Shown here: one piece after another, positions 35,108 to 43,967 of the stretch
How the letters are laid out: every line of letters starts with the position of its first letter
How positions within the stretch are numbered: position 1 is the first letter of the stretch
Source of the DNA: an uncultured Bacteroidota bacterium
GTDB lineage: Bacteria > Bacteroidota > Bacteroidia > Flavobacteriales > Flavobacteriaceae
Direction: 5' to 3'
Assembly (NCBI GenBank): GCA_902561795.1
Contig: CACERG010000009.1
Coordinates: 1 to 64,000, forward strand
Length of the DNA: 64,000 bases
Position numbers and translations under genes: made by a program
The notes under the pieces: generated by a model
What the model saw: only the letters and a program-made list of their open reading frames with translations
Databases searched by the model: none
What the model was told of the DNA's origin: nothing

Positions 35108-36439
35108 ATGAAATTTTTAAAATATTACATACTTTTTTTTGCTAGTTTATATGCATTAAATGCTCAAACGAGTGAAAACCCTTGGGCTATCGCTGTTGGT
35201 GCAGATTTAATTAACCTACAGGGTGATAATGTTGATTCTGGCTTAAATTTTGGAGCACCTGCACTTAGTTTGTCAAGATATATTTCATCTGGTTTTTCTA
35301 TAGGTGCTAGGTATGGTCTTGGAAAGGCGAGTCCCCAAGACAACGTGAATCTAGATTATTCATATTTAGATGGCTTTGTTCGATTTAATATTTCAGAAAA
35401 TAATATTATTCCCTATCTGTTCGGTGGTTATGGACTAAGTCGTTTTGCTGACGGTCAAGACAAAGAGGGAGTTTTCCCATCATTAGAGAGTGGTAGAACT
35501 ACTTTTGGGGGAATTGGTATCGATATCCCTATTAGTGATCAGGTTAATATTAGTGTTAGTACTTCATATAGAGGTACTCAAGAAACCAATGGATCTTACA
35601 ACCATTTGCAACATATAATTGGGTTAAGTTACAACTTTGGTGCAGGCGATGCTGATGGAGATGGTGTTTCAGATAAAAAAGATGAATGTCCAGACGTTCC
35701 TGGGCTAAAAGAATTTAATGGCTGTCCTGACACTGATGGTGATGGTATTCCAGATACTAAAGATAATTGTCCCGAAGAAGCAGGATCAGAGGAATTGCAA
35801 GGCTGTCCCGACTCTGACGGAGACGGTGTTGCTGATAAAGATGATAAATGTCCAAACGTTGCTGGGTTAATGGAAATGGATGGTTGTCCAGATACTGATG
35901 GTGACGGTGTGGCTGATAATGTAGATAAGTGTCCTGAACAAAAAGGTGATTTAGATAATGACGGTTGCCCTCTAAAAGACAGCGATGGTGACGGTGTGCC
36001 AGATAAAGATGATAAATGTCCACAAGTTTCTGGTGACTTAGCAAATGGTGGCTGTCCTGACGAGCCATCAGATTTACTTTCATTCATTAATAGTCAAAAG
36101 AGTAGGATTTTATTTAAAGCAGATAGTAGTACTTTAGATTCTAGCGACCTTATGATCATTGATACATTCAAATCACTTTTGGATAAATATCCTGATACAA
36201 CAGTCACAATTGAAGGTCATGCTTCAAGCGACGGTAGTGAAGCTTACAACCAAAAACTTTCAGAAAGAAGAGCCGCTGCGGTAAAAAAATCTCTTGTTGA
36301 TAAAGGAATTAATGCAGATCGATTAAGTACAGTAGGATATGGTGAAACTAAACCAGTTGAACCTAATAACACAACTAAAGGCAGAGCAAGAAACCGTAGA
36401 GTACAATTAAATCGAAGTGCTCAGATTAAAGTAAATTAG
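35108..36439 (+). CDS. OmpA-family outer-membrane protein with thrombospondin type 3 repeats
   Basis: A 443-residue exported protein: signal peptide (to about NAQTS, residue 20), an N-terminal eight-stranded-type beta barrel (about 25-175), five calcium-binding TSP3 repeats (about 181-318), and a C-terminal OmpA peptidoglycan-binding domain with TIEGHASSDGSEAYNQKLSE, RLSTVGYGETKP and RARNRRVQL. It tethers the outer membrane to peptidoglycan through a Ca2+-stiffened linker. Its own promoter and terminator make it a single-gene unit inside the sugar region. Confidence 0.93.
   Translation: MKFLKYYILFFASLYALNAQTSENPWAIAVGADLINLQGDNVDSGLNFGAPALSLSRYISSGFSIGARYGLGKASPQDNVNLDYSYLDGFVRFNISENNIIPYLFGGYGLSRFADGQDKEGVFPSLESGRTTFGGIGIDIPISDQVNISVSTSYRGTQETNGSYNHLQHIIGLSYNFGAGDADGDGVSDKKDECPDVPGLKEFNGCPDTDGDGIPDTKDNCPEEAGSEELQGCPDSDGDGVADKDDKCPNVAGLMEMDGCPDTDGDGVADNVDKCPEQKGDLDNDGCPLKDSDGDGVPDKDDKCPQVSGDLANGGCPDEPSDLLSFINSQKSRILFKADSSTLDSSDLMIIDTFKSLLDKYPDTTVTIEGHASSDGSEAYNQKLSERRAAAVKKSLVDKGINADRLSTVGYGETKPVEPNNTTKGRARNRRVQLNRSAQIKVN
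35648..36061 (+). repeat. Thrombospondin type 3 coding repeats
   Basis: Five imperfect units with the pattern DxDGDGxxDxxDxCP, spaced by short linkers ending in GCP. The regular GAT/GGT codons also create long open frames on the opposite strand that are not genes. Confidence 0.85.
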
Positions 36440-36459
36440 AACTATATAATTTTTTATAG

Positions 36460-36490
36460 AAAGCCTCATCAAAACGATGAGGCTTTTTTT
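36460..36490 (+). terminator. Rho-independent terminator after the OmpA-like gene
   Basis: An 11-bp stem (AAAGCCTCATC / GATGAGGCTTT) with an AAAAC loop followed by a T run. Confidence 0.9.
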
Positions 36491-36574
36491 ATACACAATT
36501 TTAAAATAACTTGATAAAATTTTATCATTTTTGTTATTTAATGGATAAATATTTCAAAAAAAATTTTTGATCAA

Positions 36575-38056
36575 ATGAAAAAAATAGCAACCCTTTTTTT
36601 CTTTTTATTCTTGTTTTATTTAAATGGTCAAATAAGAAAAATACCATCTGACACAATAGTAGTTACAAATCATATTACTAAGATTAAAAAACAAGTTATA
36701 AAGTACCAAGCTCAAACCGGAACACAGCCCGTTTGGGATACAATAGGAAGACCTATTGCAACCTTATTTTATACTTATTACAGGAGAATTGACGTAGAAA
36801 ATTATAATAAAAGACCATTGATTTTTTCATTCAATGGAGGTCCTGGCTCAGGTTCTGTGTGGATGCATATCGCATATACTGGTCCTAAAATATTAAAAAT
36901 TGATAATGAGGGATATCCCATTCAACCTTACGGTTACAAAAATAATCCTTATTCGATTTTAGATGTTGCAGATATTGTTTTTATTAATCCTGTTAATACT
37001 GCATACTCAAGGATTTTAGAAATAGATGGTAAAAAAGCTGAACGAGAACAATTTTTTGGAATTAATGAAGATATTAAATACCTAGCTGAATGGCTCAATA
37101 CTTTTGTTACAAGAAAAGCTCGTTGGCAGTCACCAAAATATATTATTGGTGAAAGTTATGGTGGAACAAGGGTGATGGGATTATCTGCTGAACTTCAAGA
37201 AAAACAATGGATGTATCTAAATGGAGTCATTATGGTTTCTCCTGCAGATTATAAGGTAATAAGAGTGGGAGGTCCTGTTTCTTCTGCCTTAAATTTACCA
37301 TATTATTCTGCAGCGGCTTGGTTTCATGAAAAACTAAATCCTGAATTACAACAAAAGGATTTGGAAGATATATTGCCTGAAGTTGAGAAATTTGCCATAA
37401 ACAAGTTAATCCCAGCTCTAGCTAAAGGAGGATTTATATTAGAAAATGAGCTACAAGAAATTTCTTCAAAAATGTCATATTATTCTGGCCTAAGTCAGAA
37501 ATCAATTTTATCAAATAACTTAGATGTTCCCAATTACTTTTTCTGGAAAGAATTATTACGAGATCAGGGGAAAACAATCGGTAGATTAGATTCTAGATAT
37601 CTAGGTATTGATCGAAAAGATATTGGAACAAGACCAGATTATAGCGCAGAACTAACCTCATGGCTTCATTCATTTACACCAGCAATAAATCACTATATAA
37701 GAGAAGACTTAAAATTTGAGACAGATGTCAAATATAATATGTTTGGTCCTGTACATCCATGGAATAACGAAAATGATAACACTCGTGAGGATCTAAGGAG
37801 GGCTATGGCAGAAAATCCTTATTTAAATATATTAATTCAATCAGGATATTATGATGGAGCTACCACCTACTTCAATGCTAAGTACACAATGTGGCAGGTT
37901 GATCCAAGTGGAAAGTTAAGAGATAGATTCAAATTTAAGGGATATAGAAGTGGCCACATGATGTACTTAAGGAATGAAGACCTTAAAAATGCTAATGAAG
38001 ATTTAAGAAACTTTATTTTGAAAACCCAAACTAAAGGTTTTCCAGCAAAGTATTGA
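36575..38056 (+). CDS. Exported serine carboxypeptidase-like peptidase (S10 family)
   Basis: A 493-residue secreted protein (hydrophobic signal to about YLNGQ, residue 19). S10 landmarks are the oxyanion segment FSFNGGPGSGSVWMH, the nucleophile IGESYGGTR, the acid in QSGYYDGATTYF and the histidine in RSGHMMYLR. S10 enzymes remove C-terminal residues from peptides, and bacterial members are usually periplasmic. The next gene converges after one base. Peptidase type is secure, substrate unknown. Confidence 0.87.
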   Translation: MKKIATLFFFLFLFYLNGQIRKIPSDTIVVTNHITKIKKQVIKYQAQTGTQPVWDTIGRPIATLFYTYYRRIDVENYNKRPLIFSFNGGPGSGSVWMHIAYTGPKILKIDNEGYPIQPYGYKNNPYSILDVADIVFINPVNTAYSRILEIDGKKAEREQFFGINEDIKYLAEWLNTFVTRKARWQSPKYIIGESYGGTRVMGLSAELQEKQWMYLNGVIMVSPADYKVIRVGGPVSSALNLPYYSAAAWFHEKLNPELQQKDLEDILPEVEKFAINKLIPALAKGGFILENELQEISSKMSYYSGLSQKSILSNNLDVPNYFFWKELLRDQGKTIGRLDSRYLGIDRKDIGTRPDYSAELTSWLHSFTPAINHYIREDLKFETDVKYNMFGPVHPWNNENDNTREDLRRAMAENPYLNILIQSGYYDGATTYFNAKYTMWQVDPSGKLRDRFKFKGYRSGHMMYLRNEDLKNANEDLRNFILKTQTKGFPAKY

Positions 38057-38057
38057 G

Positions 38058-38966
38058 TTAGATATCACAAGTTTTTACAGCCTTAAGTAGTGAGTTCAAT
38101 CCAAATTTGGCCTTATCTAAAGGAATAAATTCTTGAGCTACATAACCATTAAAGCCAGTTTGCTTAATGGCTTCCATAATTGCAGGATAAAAAAGCTCTT
38201 GGCTTTCGTCTATTTCATTTCTCCCTGGAACACCGGCAGTATGAAAATGACCAAAATATCTATGATTTTTTCTAATAGTATCCATAATATCACCTTCCAT
38301 AACTTGCATATGATAAATATCATATAATAATTTGAAATTATTTGAATCTATTGATTTACAAAGTTTAACACCCCATTTTGTATTATCGCACATATAATCA
38401 GGATGATCAATTTTTGAGTTCAATAGTTCCATATGTAACACAACTCCATAATCTTCAGCTACTGTGATTATTTTTTTTAAGCCACTAATACAATTTTTTA
38501 AGCCATCCTCATCACTCATTCCTCTTCTATTTCCACTAAAACAGATTAAGTTAGTCCAACCTGCTTCAGAGACTTGCTTAATATGACGTACGTAATTCGC
38601 AATCAAATCTCTATGAAATCTTTTGTCACACCAACCATTAGTTAAACTTCTTGTTGACCTTCCCTCCAAGTCTCCATAACACATTGTTGATATTAGATCA
38701 TAATTTTTTAAAGTTTCCCATCCCTCTTTTCCTATGAGATCAATCCCAACAAGACCTATTTTCTTTGACTCTTCTGCTAACTTATCAAGAGGAATGTCAG
38801 AATAACACCACTGACAGACTGATTGCTTTATTTTACCTTTCAAAATTGTCTCAATTTTTTTCGAAGAATTATTATTTTGAATTTCTGGAAAACTTAAGGC
38901 AGTAGTTCCTACAGCTATTTTTTTTATAGCGCTCCTTCGACTAAGTTTTGAGTTTTCCCCTGACAT
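38058..38966 (-). CDS. Exported hydroxypyruvate isomerase-like TIM-barrel sugar isomerase/epimerase
   Basis: A 302-residue xylose isomerase-like barrel with a twin-arginine signal (LSRRSAIKKIAVGTTALSF). Probable metal ligands are visible: Glu in LHMELLNSK, Asp in LYDIYHMQ, His in GHFHTAGVPG and Glu in VAQEFIP, the set used by hydroxypyruvate isomerase and related epimerases. Export argues against cytosolic glyoxylate metabolism and for processing of oxidised sugars with the neighbouring exported Gfo/Idh enzymes. It lies 35 bases downstream of galE on the same strand. Confidence 0.84.
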   Translation of the reverse strand: MSGENSKLSRRSAIKKIAVGTTALSFPEIQNNNSSKKIETILKGKIKQSVCQWCYSDIPLDKLAEESKKIGLVGIDLIGKEGWETLKNYDLISTMCYGDLEGRSTRSLTNGWCDKRFHRDLIANYVRHIKQVSEAGWTNLICFSGNRRGMSDEDGLKNCISGLKKIITVAEDYGVVLHMELLNSKIDHPDYMCDNTKWGVKLCKSIDSNNFKLLYDIYHMQVMEGDIMDTIRKNHRYFGHFHTAGVPGRNEIDESQELFYPAIMEAIKQTGFNGYVAQEFIPLDKAKFGLNSLLKAVKTCDI

Positions 38967-39001
38967 ATTAAAATTAAATATTCATCCAATATAAAAAGAT
39001 T

Positions 39002-40021
39002 TTAAAAATTTTTTGCTAAATGCTTCTCCCAATTCCAAGCAGATTTTAATCCATCTTCTAATGTAAATTTTGCTTTCCATCCCATTTTTGTATAAATTTT
39101 TTTTACATCTGCGAATGTGATTGGGACGTCACCTTCCCTTGGGCCAACAACTTTGAATGGGACTTTTTCTCCAGTAACTTTTTCAAATATTTTTATTACT
39201 TCTAATACACTGTAGCCTTTTCCAGTTCCGACATTGAGTATCTCACACATTTTTTTATTCTTGAAAGACTTCAGGTAATTTATACTTTCAATATGAGCTT
39301 CAGCAAGATCCATTATATATATGTAGTCACGAATACATGTTCCATCCTTAGTTTCATAATCTGATCCAAATACTCTTAAAAAAGGATGTTTACCAATAAC
39401 CGTTTGAGTTAGATATGGAATTAAATTTTGAGGAGTTCCTAATGGATATTCTCCTATATTCCCACTTGGATGTGCTCCAATAGGATTAAAATATCGAAGA
39501 ATAACTGTTTTAAACTTATTAGATGCATTGAAACAATCTTTTAAAATCTGTTCTCCAATCAATTTTGTATTACCATATGGAGACTTAGGGTCATTAGTTG
39601 CAGCCTCTTCATTAATTGGAGAAACTTTTACATCTCCATATACTGTACATGAAGAGCTATAAATAAAAGGAATATCTTTTTCAACTGAAAAATTCAAAAT
39701 ATTTAAAAGTCCTATAATATTGTTATTGTAATAATCCAATGGCTTCTCAGAGCTCTCGTATACAGATTTATGTGCAGCAAAATGAATGATACCCTGGATA
39801 TTTTCGTGCTCTTTAAAAAAATCCGCTAATTCACCCCTGTCTTTTAAATCTAAATTTTTAAATAAAGGTCTTTTTCGAGTAATATTATTTATACCTTCTA
39901 GAACTTCTAATCTTGAGTTATCAAGGTTATCAATACATAGGACTTCTATGTTTTGCTCTAAAAGCAATACTGTTACATGTGATCCAATATATCCTAAACC
40001 ACCTGTAACAAGTATTTTCAA
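39002..40021 (-). CDS. galE: UDP-glucose 4-epimerase
   Basis: Interconverts UDP-glucose and UDP-galactose. The 339 residues show the NAD motif VTGGLGYIGSHV, the catalytic serine in SSSCTVYG, YxxxK in PYGNTKLIGE, and RYFNPIGAHPSG with CIRDYIYIMDLAEAH. The start is TTG, which keeps the Rossmann strand intact. It sits 13 bases after the second Gfo/Idh gene and before the TIM-barrel gene, in one minus-strand operon. Together with galM it can feed galactose into glucose metabolism. Confidence 0.95.
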   Translation of the reverse strand: MKILVTGGLGYIGSHVTVLLLEQNIEVLCIDNLDNSRLEVLEGINNITRKRPLFKNLDLKDRGELADFFKEHENIQGIIHFAAHKSVYESSEKPLDYYNNNIIGLLNILNFSVEKDIPFIYSSSCTVYGDVKVSPINEEAATNDPKSPYGNTKLIGEQILKDCFNASNKFKTVILRYFNPIGAHPSGNIGEYPLGTPQNLIPYLTQTVIGKHPFLRVFGSDYETKDGTCIRDYIYIMDLAEAHIESINYLKSFKNKKMCEILNVGTGKGYSVLEVIKIFEKVTGEKVPFKVVGPREGDVPITFADVKKIYTKMGWKAKFTLEDGLKSAWNWEKHLAKNF

Positions 40022-40034
40022 TGTTTTATGAAGT

Positions 40035-41498
40035 TTAACTAAGCTCCCAACCTTTTCTATAAATTTTCCCTACAAACTGATTAGCTTCCTCTAGATTTGT
40101 AATTCTCATATTATCCCCGTCCCAAAGAAGCTTTTTTCTTCCAATATATTTAGGGAAGTCTCTACCATACCTTTTAATTTTATTTTTTGATTCGAGCATA
40201 TAGCTTTTAATAGCTATATTACCCATCAAAACAGTTTCAGTTAGCGGTCCTGCGAAATCAAATGACGAGGTTAATGCATTATGCTCTGGACTATCAAACC
40301 CTGCTTTACATGCTTCAGCCCACTTAATGTGATGCCCAAAACTTGGCTCTTTAACATTAAATTTTTCACCCTCTATGACATCTTCACCTTTTAGATATAA
40401 TTTTGGATTATATCCATAGTCATTACAAGTAATTACACCTTTCTCACCGATCATAATTACCCCACCGTCATCTATCATTACATCAGGTGGTAATAAATCG
40501 GGATGAAACGGTTTGATTCCTCCATCCATCCAAGTAAATTTTATGTTACTTTCATTTTTTGGAGTAGCTTCAAAATTAAATGCAATAGAAGCCGAAGGTG
40601 GACATCCATCAGGTGAATAATCTTGTTGCCACATTTTAGTGTGAATTTTACCAATACTGCATTCAACTGATGTAGGGTATTTTAACATCAAAGCTTTGAA
40701 TGGAACATCCATAAGGTGACAGCCCATGTCTCCTAAGGCACCTGTACCATAATCCCACCAACCCCTCCAATTGAACGGATGCATATTTGGTATATATTCA
40801 GTATCTTTTGCAGGTCCTAACCATAAATCCCAATCTAATCCTTTTGGCTTGAGAGACTTATTGGCTTCGGGTTTGTTTATTCCAGACGGCCAGATGGGTC
40901 TGTTAGTCCAAACATTGACCTCAGTAATCGTACCTATAACTTTATTATTAATCCATTTTTGTATTTGTAATTGATCAGGGTTAGATGCACCCTGGTTTCC
41001 CATTTGTGTTACAATTTTATTATCTCTAGCCATTTTAGTTAAATATCTTGCTTCATAAACATTGTGAGTTAATGGCTTTTCAACATATACATGAACTCCT
41101 CTTTTCATAGCATAGGAAGCTGCAGTAGCATGACTGTGATCAGGAATTGCAATTGTAACTGCATCGATATCATTGCGCTTATCAAGCATTTTCTTAAAAT
41201 TTGAGTAGAACTTTGCTTCTGGAAAGGATTTTATAGTTCTTGAAATTCCATTTCCTCCAGAACTGTCCACGTCACATAAAGCTACAACTCTATTTTTCCC
41301 CTTATTGTATGCATTTCTGATATCGCCTGCACCTTGACCGCCTGCTCCAATAGCAGCAATGGCTAGCTGATCACTAGGTGCGGTGTAACCGATTCCTCCT
41401 AAAATGTGTCGTGGTAAAATAAGTACTGAGCCAGCTGCAAAGCTATTCTTTAGAAATTCTCTTCTTTTTGTTTTCTTTAAAGAGTTTTTTTTCTTCAT
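40035..41498 (-). CDS. Exported Gfo/Idh/MocA-family oxidoreductase (second copy)
   Basis: About 487 residues from the ATG at 41498. The N-terminus KKTKRREFLKNSFAAGSVLI is a classical twin-arginine signal; a longer reading would add an implausible tail and overlap the flavin-oxidase gene. NAD(P) motif AIGAGGQGAGDI with VVALCDVD, nicotinamide/sugar motif VEKPLTHNVYEAR (canonical EKP), then the C-terminal domain with WWDYGTGALGDMGCH. It differs from the first copy in the intact Arg-Arg and EKP. Likely substrates are glycosides or oxidised sugars in the periplasm. Confidence 0.88.
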   Translation of the reverse strand: MKKKNSLKKTKRREFLKNSFAAGSVLILPRHILGGIGYTAPSDQLAIAAIGAGGQGAGDIRNAYNKGKNRVVALCDVDSSGGNGISRTIKSFPEAKFYSNFKKMLDKRNDIDAVTIAIPDHSHATAASYAMKRGVHVYVEKPLTHNVYEARYLTKMARDNKIVTQMGNQGASNPDQLQIQKWINNKVIGTITEVNVWTNRPIWPSGINKPEANKSLKPKGLDWDLWLGPAKDTEYIPNMHPFNWRGWWDYGTGALGDMGCHLMDVPFKALMLKYPTSVECSIGKIHTKMWQQDYSPDGCPPSASIAFNFEATPKNESNIKFTWMDGGIKPFHPDLLPPDVMIDDGGVIMIGEKGVITCNDYGYNPKLYLKGEDVIEGEKFNVKEPSFGHHIKWAEACKAGFDSPEHNALTSSFDFAGPLTETVLMGNIAIKSYMLESKNKIKRYGRDFPKYIGRKKLLWDGDNMRITNLEEANQFVGKIYRKGWELS

Positions 41499-41559
41499 TA
41501 TTTTTGTCAAATTAAAATCCAGCACTAAATTAAAAAAATAAAATGCTAATAAGCAAATT

Positions 41560-42099
41560 TCATGGAACCAAATAGGTGCCTTTCCATTTGTCTTCGTAAC
41601 TAAAGAATGCTCTGATGTGGGTAGGTCTTGCAAGTTTTAAATACTCGAGATTTACTGCTTGAAAAATAATCTTTCTAAAATAGTCCTTTGAATAATCATA
41701 TTTAACTTTCTCTGGAGATTGGATTTTTGTACCAGGTTTTGGTATTGATGTATAATCCTTTTTGCTGGGTTTAGGAAGTAATTTAAAATCATTATTTAAA
41801 TCAATAAATTCAATCATTTTAACATGAAGTATTATTTGGACAAGCCTAGACGTATCGTAAAATAAAAATTTTCCCCACTTATTTATTTTAAATTCTTCAA
41901 CTTTTTTTGATCTAGCATCAGTGAATATGGTTAAACTAAATTCATCTGCACAAAACTCCCTAAGAACAACGGTTCTAAGACTTGGGGTGCCATCTTTAGA
42001 TGTTGAGGCTAATGTAAAATATCGGAAAGGATGTTTTTTATGATTTAATGCTCCTGTTAGCTGTTTCTTACAATCAATTAATATATTTTCTAATGTCAT
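41560..42099 (-). CDS. Pyridoxamine 5'-phosphate oxidase-like flavin protein
   Basis: A 179-residue split-barrel FMN protein with RTVVLREFC (phosphate-binding arginine), FTDARSKKVEEFK, LFYDTSRLVQIILHV and a C-terminal KGTYLVP. It resembles the Alr4036-type PNPOx-like family and lacks the standard C-terminal PdxH dimerisation segment, so true PLP synthesis is doubtful. It is 2 bases downstream of the DUF3089 gene on the same strand. Confidence 0.75.
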   Translation of the reverse strand: MTLENILIDCKKQLTGALNHKKHPFRYFTLASTSKDGTPSLRTVVLREFCADEFSLTIFTDARSKKVEEFKINKWGKFLFYDTSRLVQIILHVKMIEFIDLNNDFKLLPKPSKKDYTSIPKPGTKIQSPEKVKYDYSKDYFRKIIFQAVNLEYLKLARPTHIRAFFSYEDKWKGTYLVP

Positions 42100-42101
42100 T
42101 T

Positions 42102-43103
42102 TTAATTATGTATTAACCAGTTTTGTGTTCTTAAAATTGCGTTTCTTTCTATATCTTTCCAAAAAAGATTTATATCTGCGAAATGGTAGTCTTTTATAAA
42201 TGATAATAAAAATCGATTTTTAATTTTTGGTAACGAAGACCATAAAATTCCGTCTATTTCTTTAGTATATAGACTTTTGGGATATATTTTTTTATCTCTT
42301 CCTAATACACCCAAATGAGAACTTATAGAGGACTCAAGACTTTTATCCCAAGTTACTGGGTTTGAAACTACTCCCCCTTTATACCATTCATTGTACTTTG
42401 AAGGTAAATGATTTTTTTTATAAGTATTCCAGCTGACAAAACCACCAAATGACTTTGGACTATTTAATTCATAAATATTTTTGAATTCGTTTGGTGTAAC
42501 TCTAGCTCCTATTAAATAAGCAGCTATGAGTCTCTTTTGTAATGGCTTTCCATCAAAAAACTCCTTTATAATTTTTTTAGCATGCAAGGTGCCTTGACTG
42601 TGTGATGCTATAATTATTGGTCTCGAGTTATTATAGTTATTAAGAAAATATAAAAATGCATTTTTTACATCCTGATATGCGACAATACCTGCTTCTCTCC
42701 CTTGAGTTGCATATGGTTCAACAAAAATTCTATAGTGAGCTTGTCTGTAAAACGGAACATAAAGATTTGCCGCTTTAACCCAAGCTGAAGCTTGATATGT
42801 TACCGCTTTTTCAATAACATCTTTTCTTATTTGTCGATCAAAAATATTAGCATTCCAACAGCTATTTTTTTTATTTGAAAATAATGTTGGATAAATATAA
42901 AAAACGTCTGCTCTTTTTTTTTCTGGAGTTCCAGCCACCTGTTCAAGTGATTTATTCCAGAGATTGGGTAGTACTGCCCAGCTTTCATTTTTGGAATAAT
43001 CAGGGGCCGGAGGTATATCTTTAAGCCTAAACTCAACAGTATTATAGTTTGTTTTGCATGAGGATGCAGATATTAACAAAAAAAACAAGATAGTTTTTTT
43101 CAA
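42102..43103 (-). CDS. DUF3089 alpha/beta-hydrolase-like lipoprotein
   Basis: A 333-residue protein with a lipoprotein signal (ILFFLLISASSC) and an alpha/beta-hydrolase-like elbow IIASHSQGTLH (nucleophile serine in SHSQG). The preceding part contains the family segment ADVFYIYPTLF and AYQDVKNAFLYFLNNY. DUF3089 members are uncharacterised, probably esterases. The start is TTG at 43103. It is followed after 2 bases by the flavin-oxidase gene. Confidence 0.8.
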   Translation of the reverse strand: MKKTILFFLLISASSCKTNYNTVEFRLKDIPPAPDYSKNESWAVLPNLWNKSLEQVAGTPEKKRADVFYIYPTLFSNKKNSCWNANIFDRQIRKDVIEKAVTYQASAWVKAANLYVPFYRQAHYRIFVEPYATQGREAGIVAYQDVKNAFLYFLNNYNNSRPIIIASHSQGTLHAKKIIKEFFDGKPLQKRLIAAYLIGARVTPNEFKNIYELNSPKSFGGFVSWNTYKKNHLPSKYNEWYKGGVVSNPVTWDKSLESSISSHLGVLGRDKKIYPKSLYTKEIDGILWSSLPKIKNRFLLSFIKDYHFADINLFWKDIERNAILRTQNWLIHN

Positions 43104-43144
43104 GTATTCGTTCTTTAAATTCAGCTAATAAATTAAGACGCTTA

Positions 43145-43852
43145 TTATTTTAATGTAATTTTTCTTACTGATGGATTGAAAGGGGTTTCAATTAGCCTTC
43201 CTGTAGAATTTAATAATTCTAGTTTAATTGTAATTTCTCCCTTTGGTAAACCCTCGATGATATATGGGGCCCATTCATAAATTAGAAATTCAGAGTCCTG
43301 AATTGTAACTTTTACTTTATTTCCATCAGAAGATAGACTAGTATTAACTAAATAAAAGTCTAGTAACAGTTTTTCTGTGTCTTCTCCTGTATAGGTTCCT
43401 TTTGGTCTACTATAAAATAAATACTGTTTTTCTATGTCAATTTTTTCACCCTCACCAATTTGGGTAAAAACATAAGCATTTGGATTTTTAACTGACTCAT
43501 GATGAGATCTTGATAAAAAGGCTAATATTACATTATTGCCATCTTTTAAATTGCTTTTAATATTTTTTGAATAATAAGCTGAATATGGTCCATTATTTTC
43601 TATAAAATGGATGTGTTGACCTTTAGCAGAATTTGCAAGCTTAAATTTAAATTCAGTGTCAGTTTGAATTCCTAATTCGTAGTTATCTACTTCGAAATTA
43701 AATTCACTATTGCTTTCATCAAAACCATTTAATGTAAGTTTTGCTTCATCATAATCAGGAGAACCTTGTAGTTTGGTTAGAGAAATTTTTTTAACATTAT
43801 CACATGATGCAAAAGCAATTAAAACAAAGGTTATTAAAATATATTTTTTCAT
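43145..43852 (-). CDS. Predicted lipoprotein of unknown function
   Basis: A 235-residue lipoprotein (signal ILITFVLIAFASC, Cys17). The mature part is beta-rich with GQHIHFIENNGPYSAYY and a C-terminal half resembling an all-beta domain (YEWAPYIIEGLPKGEITIKL). The HIHFIENN segment recalls copper- or cupredoxin-like secreted proteins, but ligands are not clear. I do not recognise the family with confidence. It lies 41 bases upstream of DUF3089 on the same strand. Confidence 0.6.
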   Translation of the reverse strand: MKKYILITFVLIAFASCDNVKKISLTKLQGSPDYDEAKLTLNGFDESNSEFNFEVDNYELGIQTDTEFKFKLANSAKGQHIHFIENNGPYSAYYSKNIKSNLKDGNNVILAFLSRSHHESVKNPNAYVFTQIGEGEKIDIEKQYLFYSRPKGTYTGEDTEKLLLDFYLVNTSLSSDGNKVKVTIQDSEFLIYEWAPYIIEGLPKGEITIKLELLNSTGRLIETPFNPSVRKITLK

Positions 43853-43967
43853 TTTTCGAAACTAATTTTTAAATTATATTACTTAAAAATTTATTTTACG
43901 GCTAATTAATGAAAATTATTTGGGTGAAACTAACAAATTTTGTGAAGATCTTACATTTATATTATTG

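Noticed and set aside
35629-36087. Long open frames of 152 and 108 codons opposite the OmpA-like gene
   Set aside because: They are mirror images of the GAT/GGT-rich TSP3 repeats; their Ser/Pro-rich and His-rich translations have no gene-like features.
40035-41633. Longer start for the second Gfo/Idh protein (532 residues)
   Set aside because: The extra N-terminus overlaps the flavin-oxidase gene by 74 bases and would bury the twin-arginine signal.
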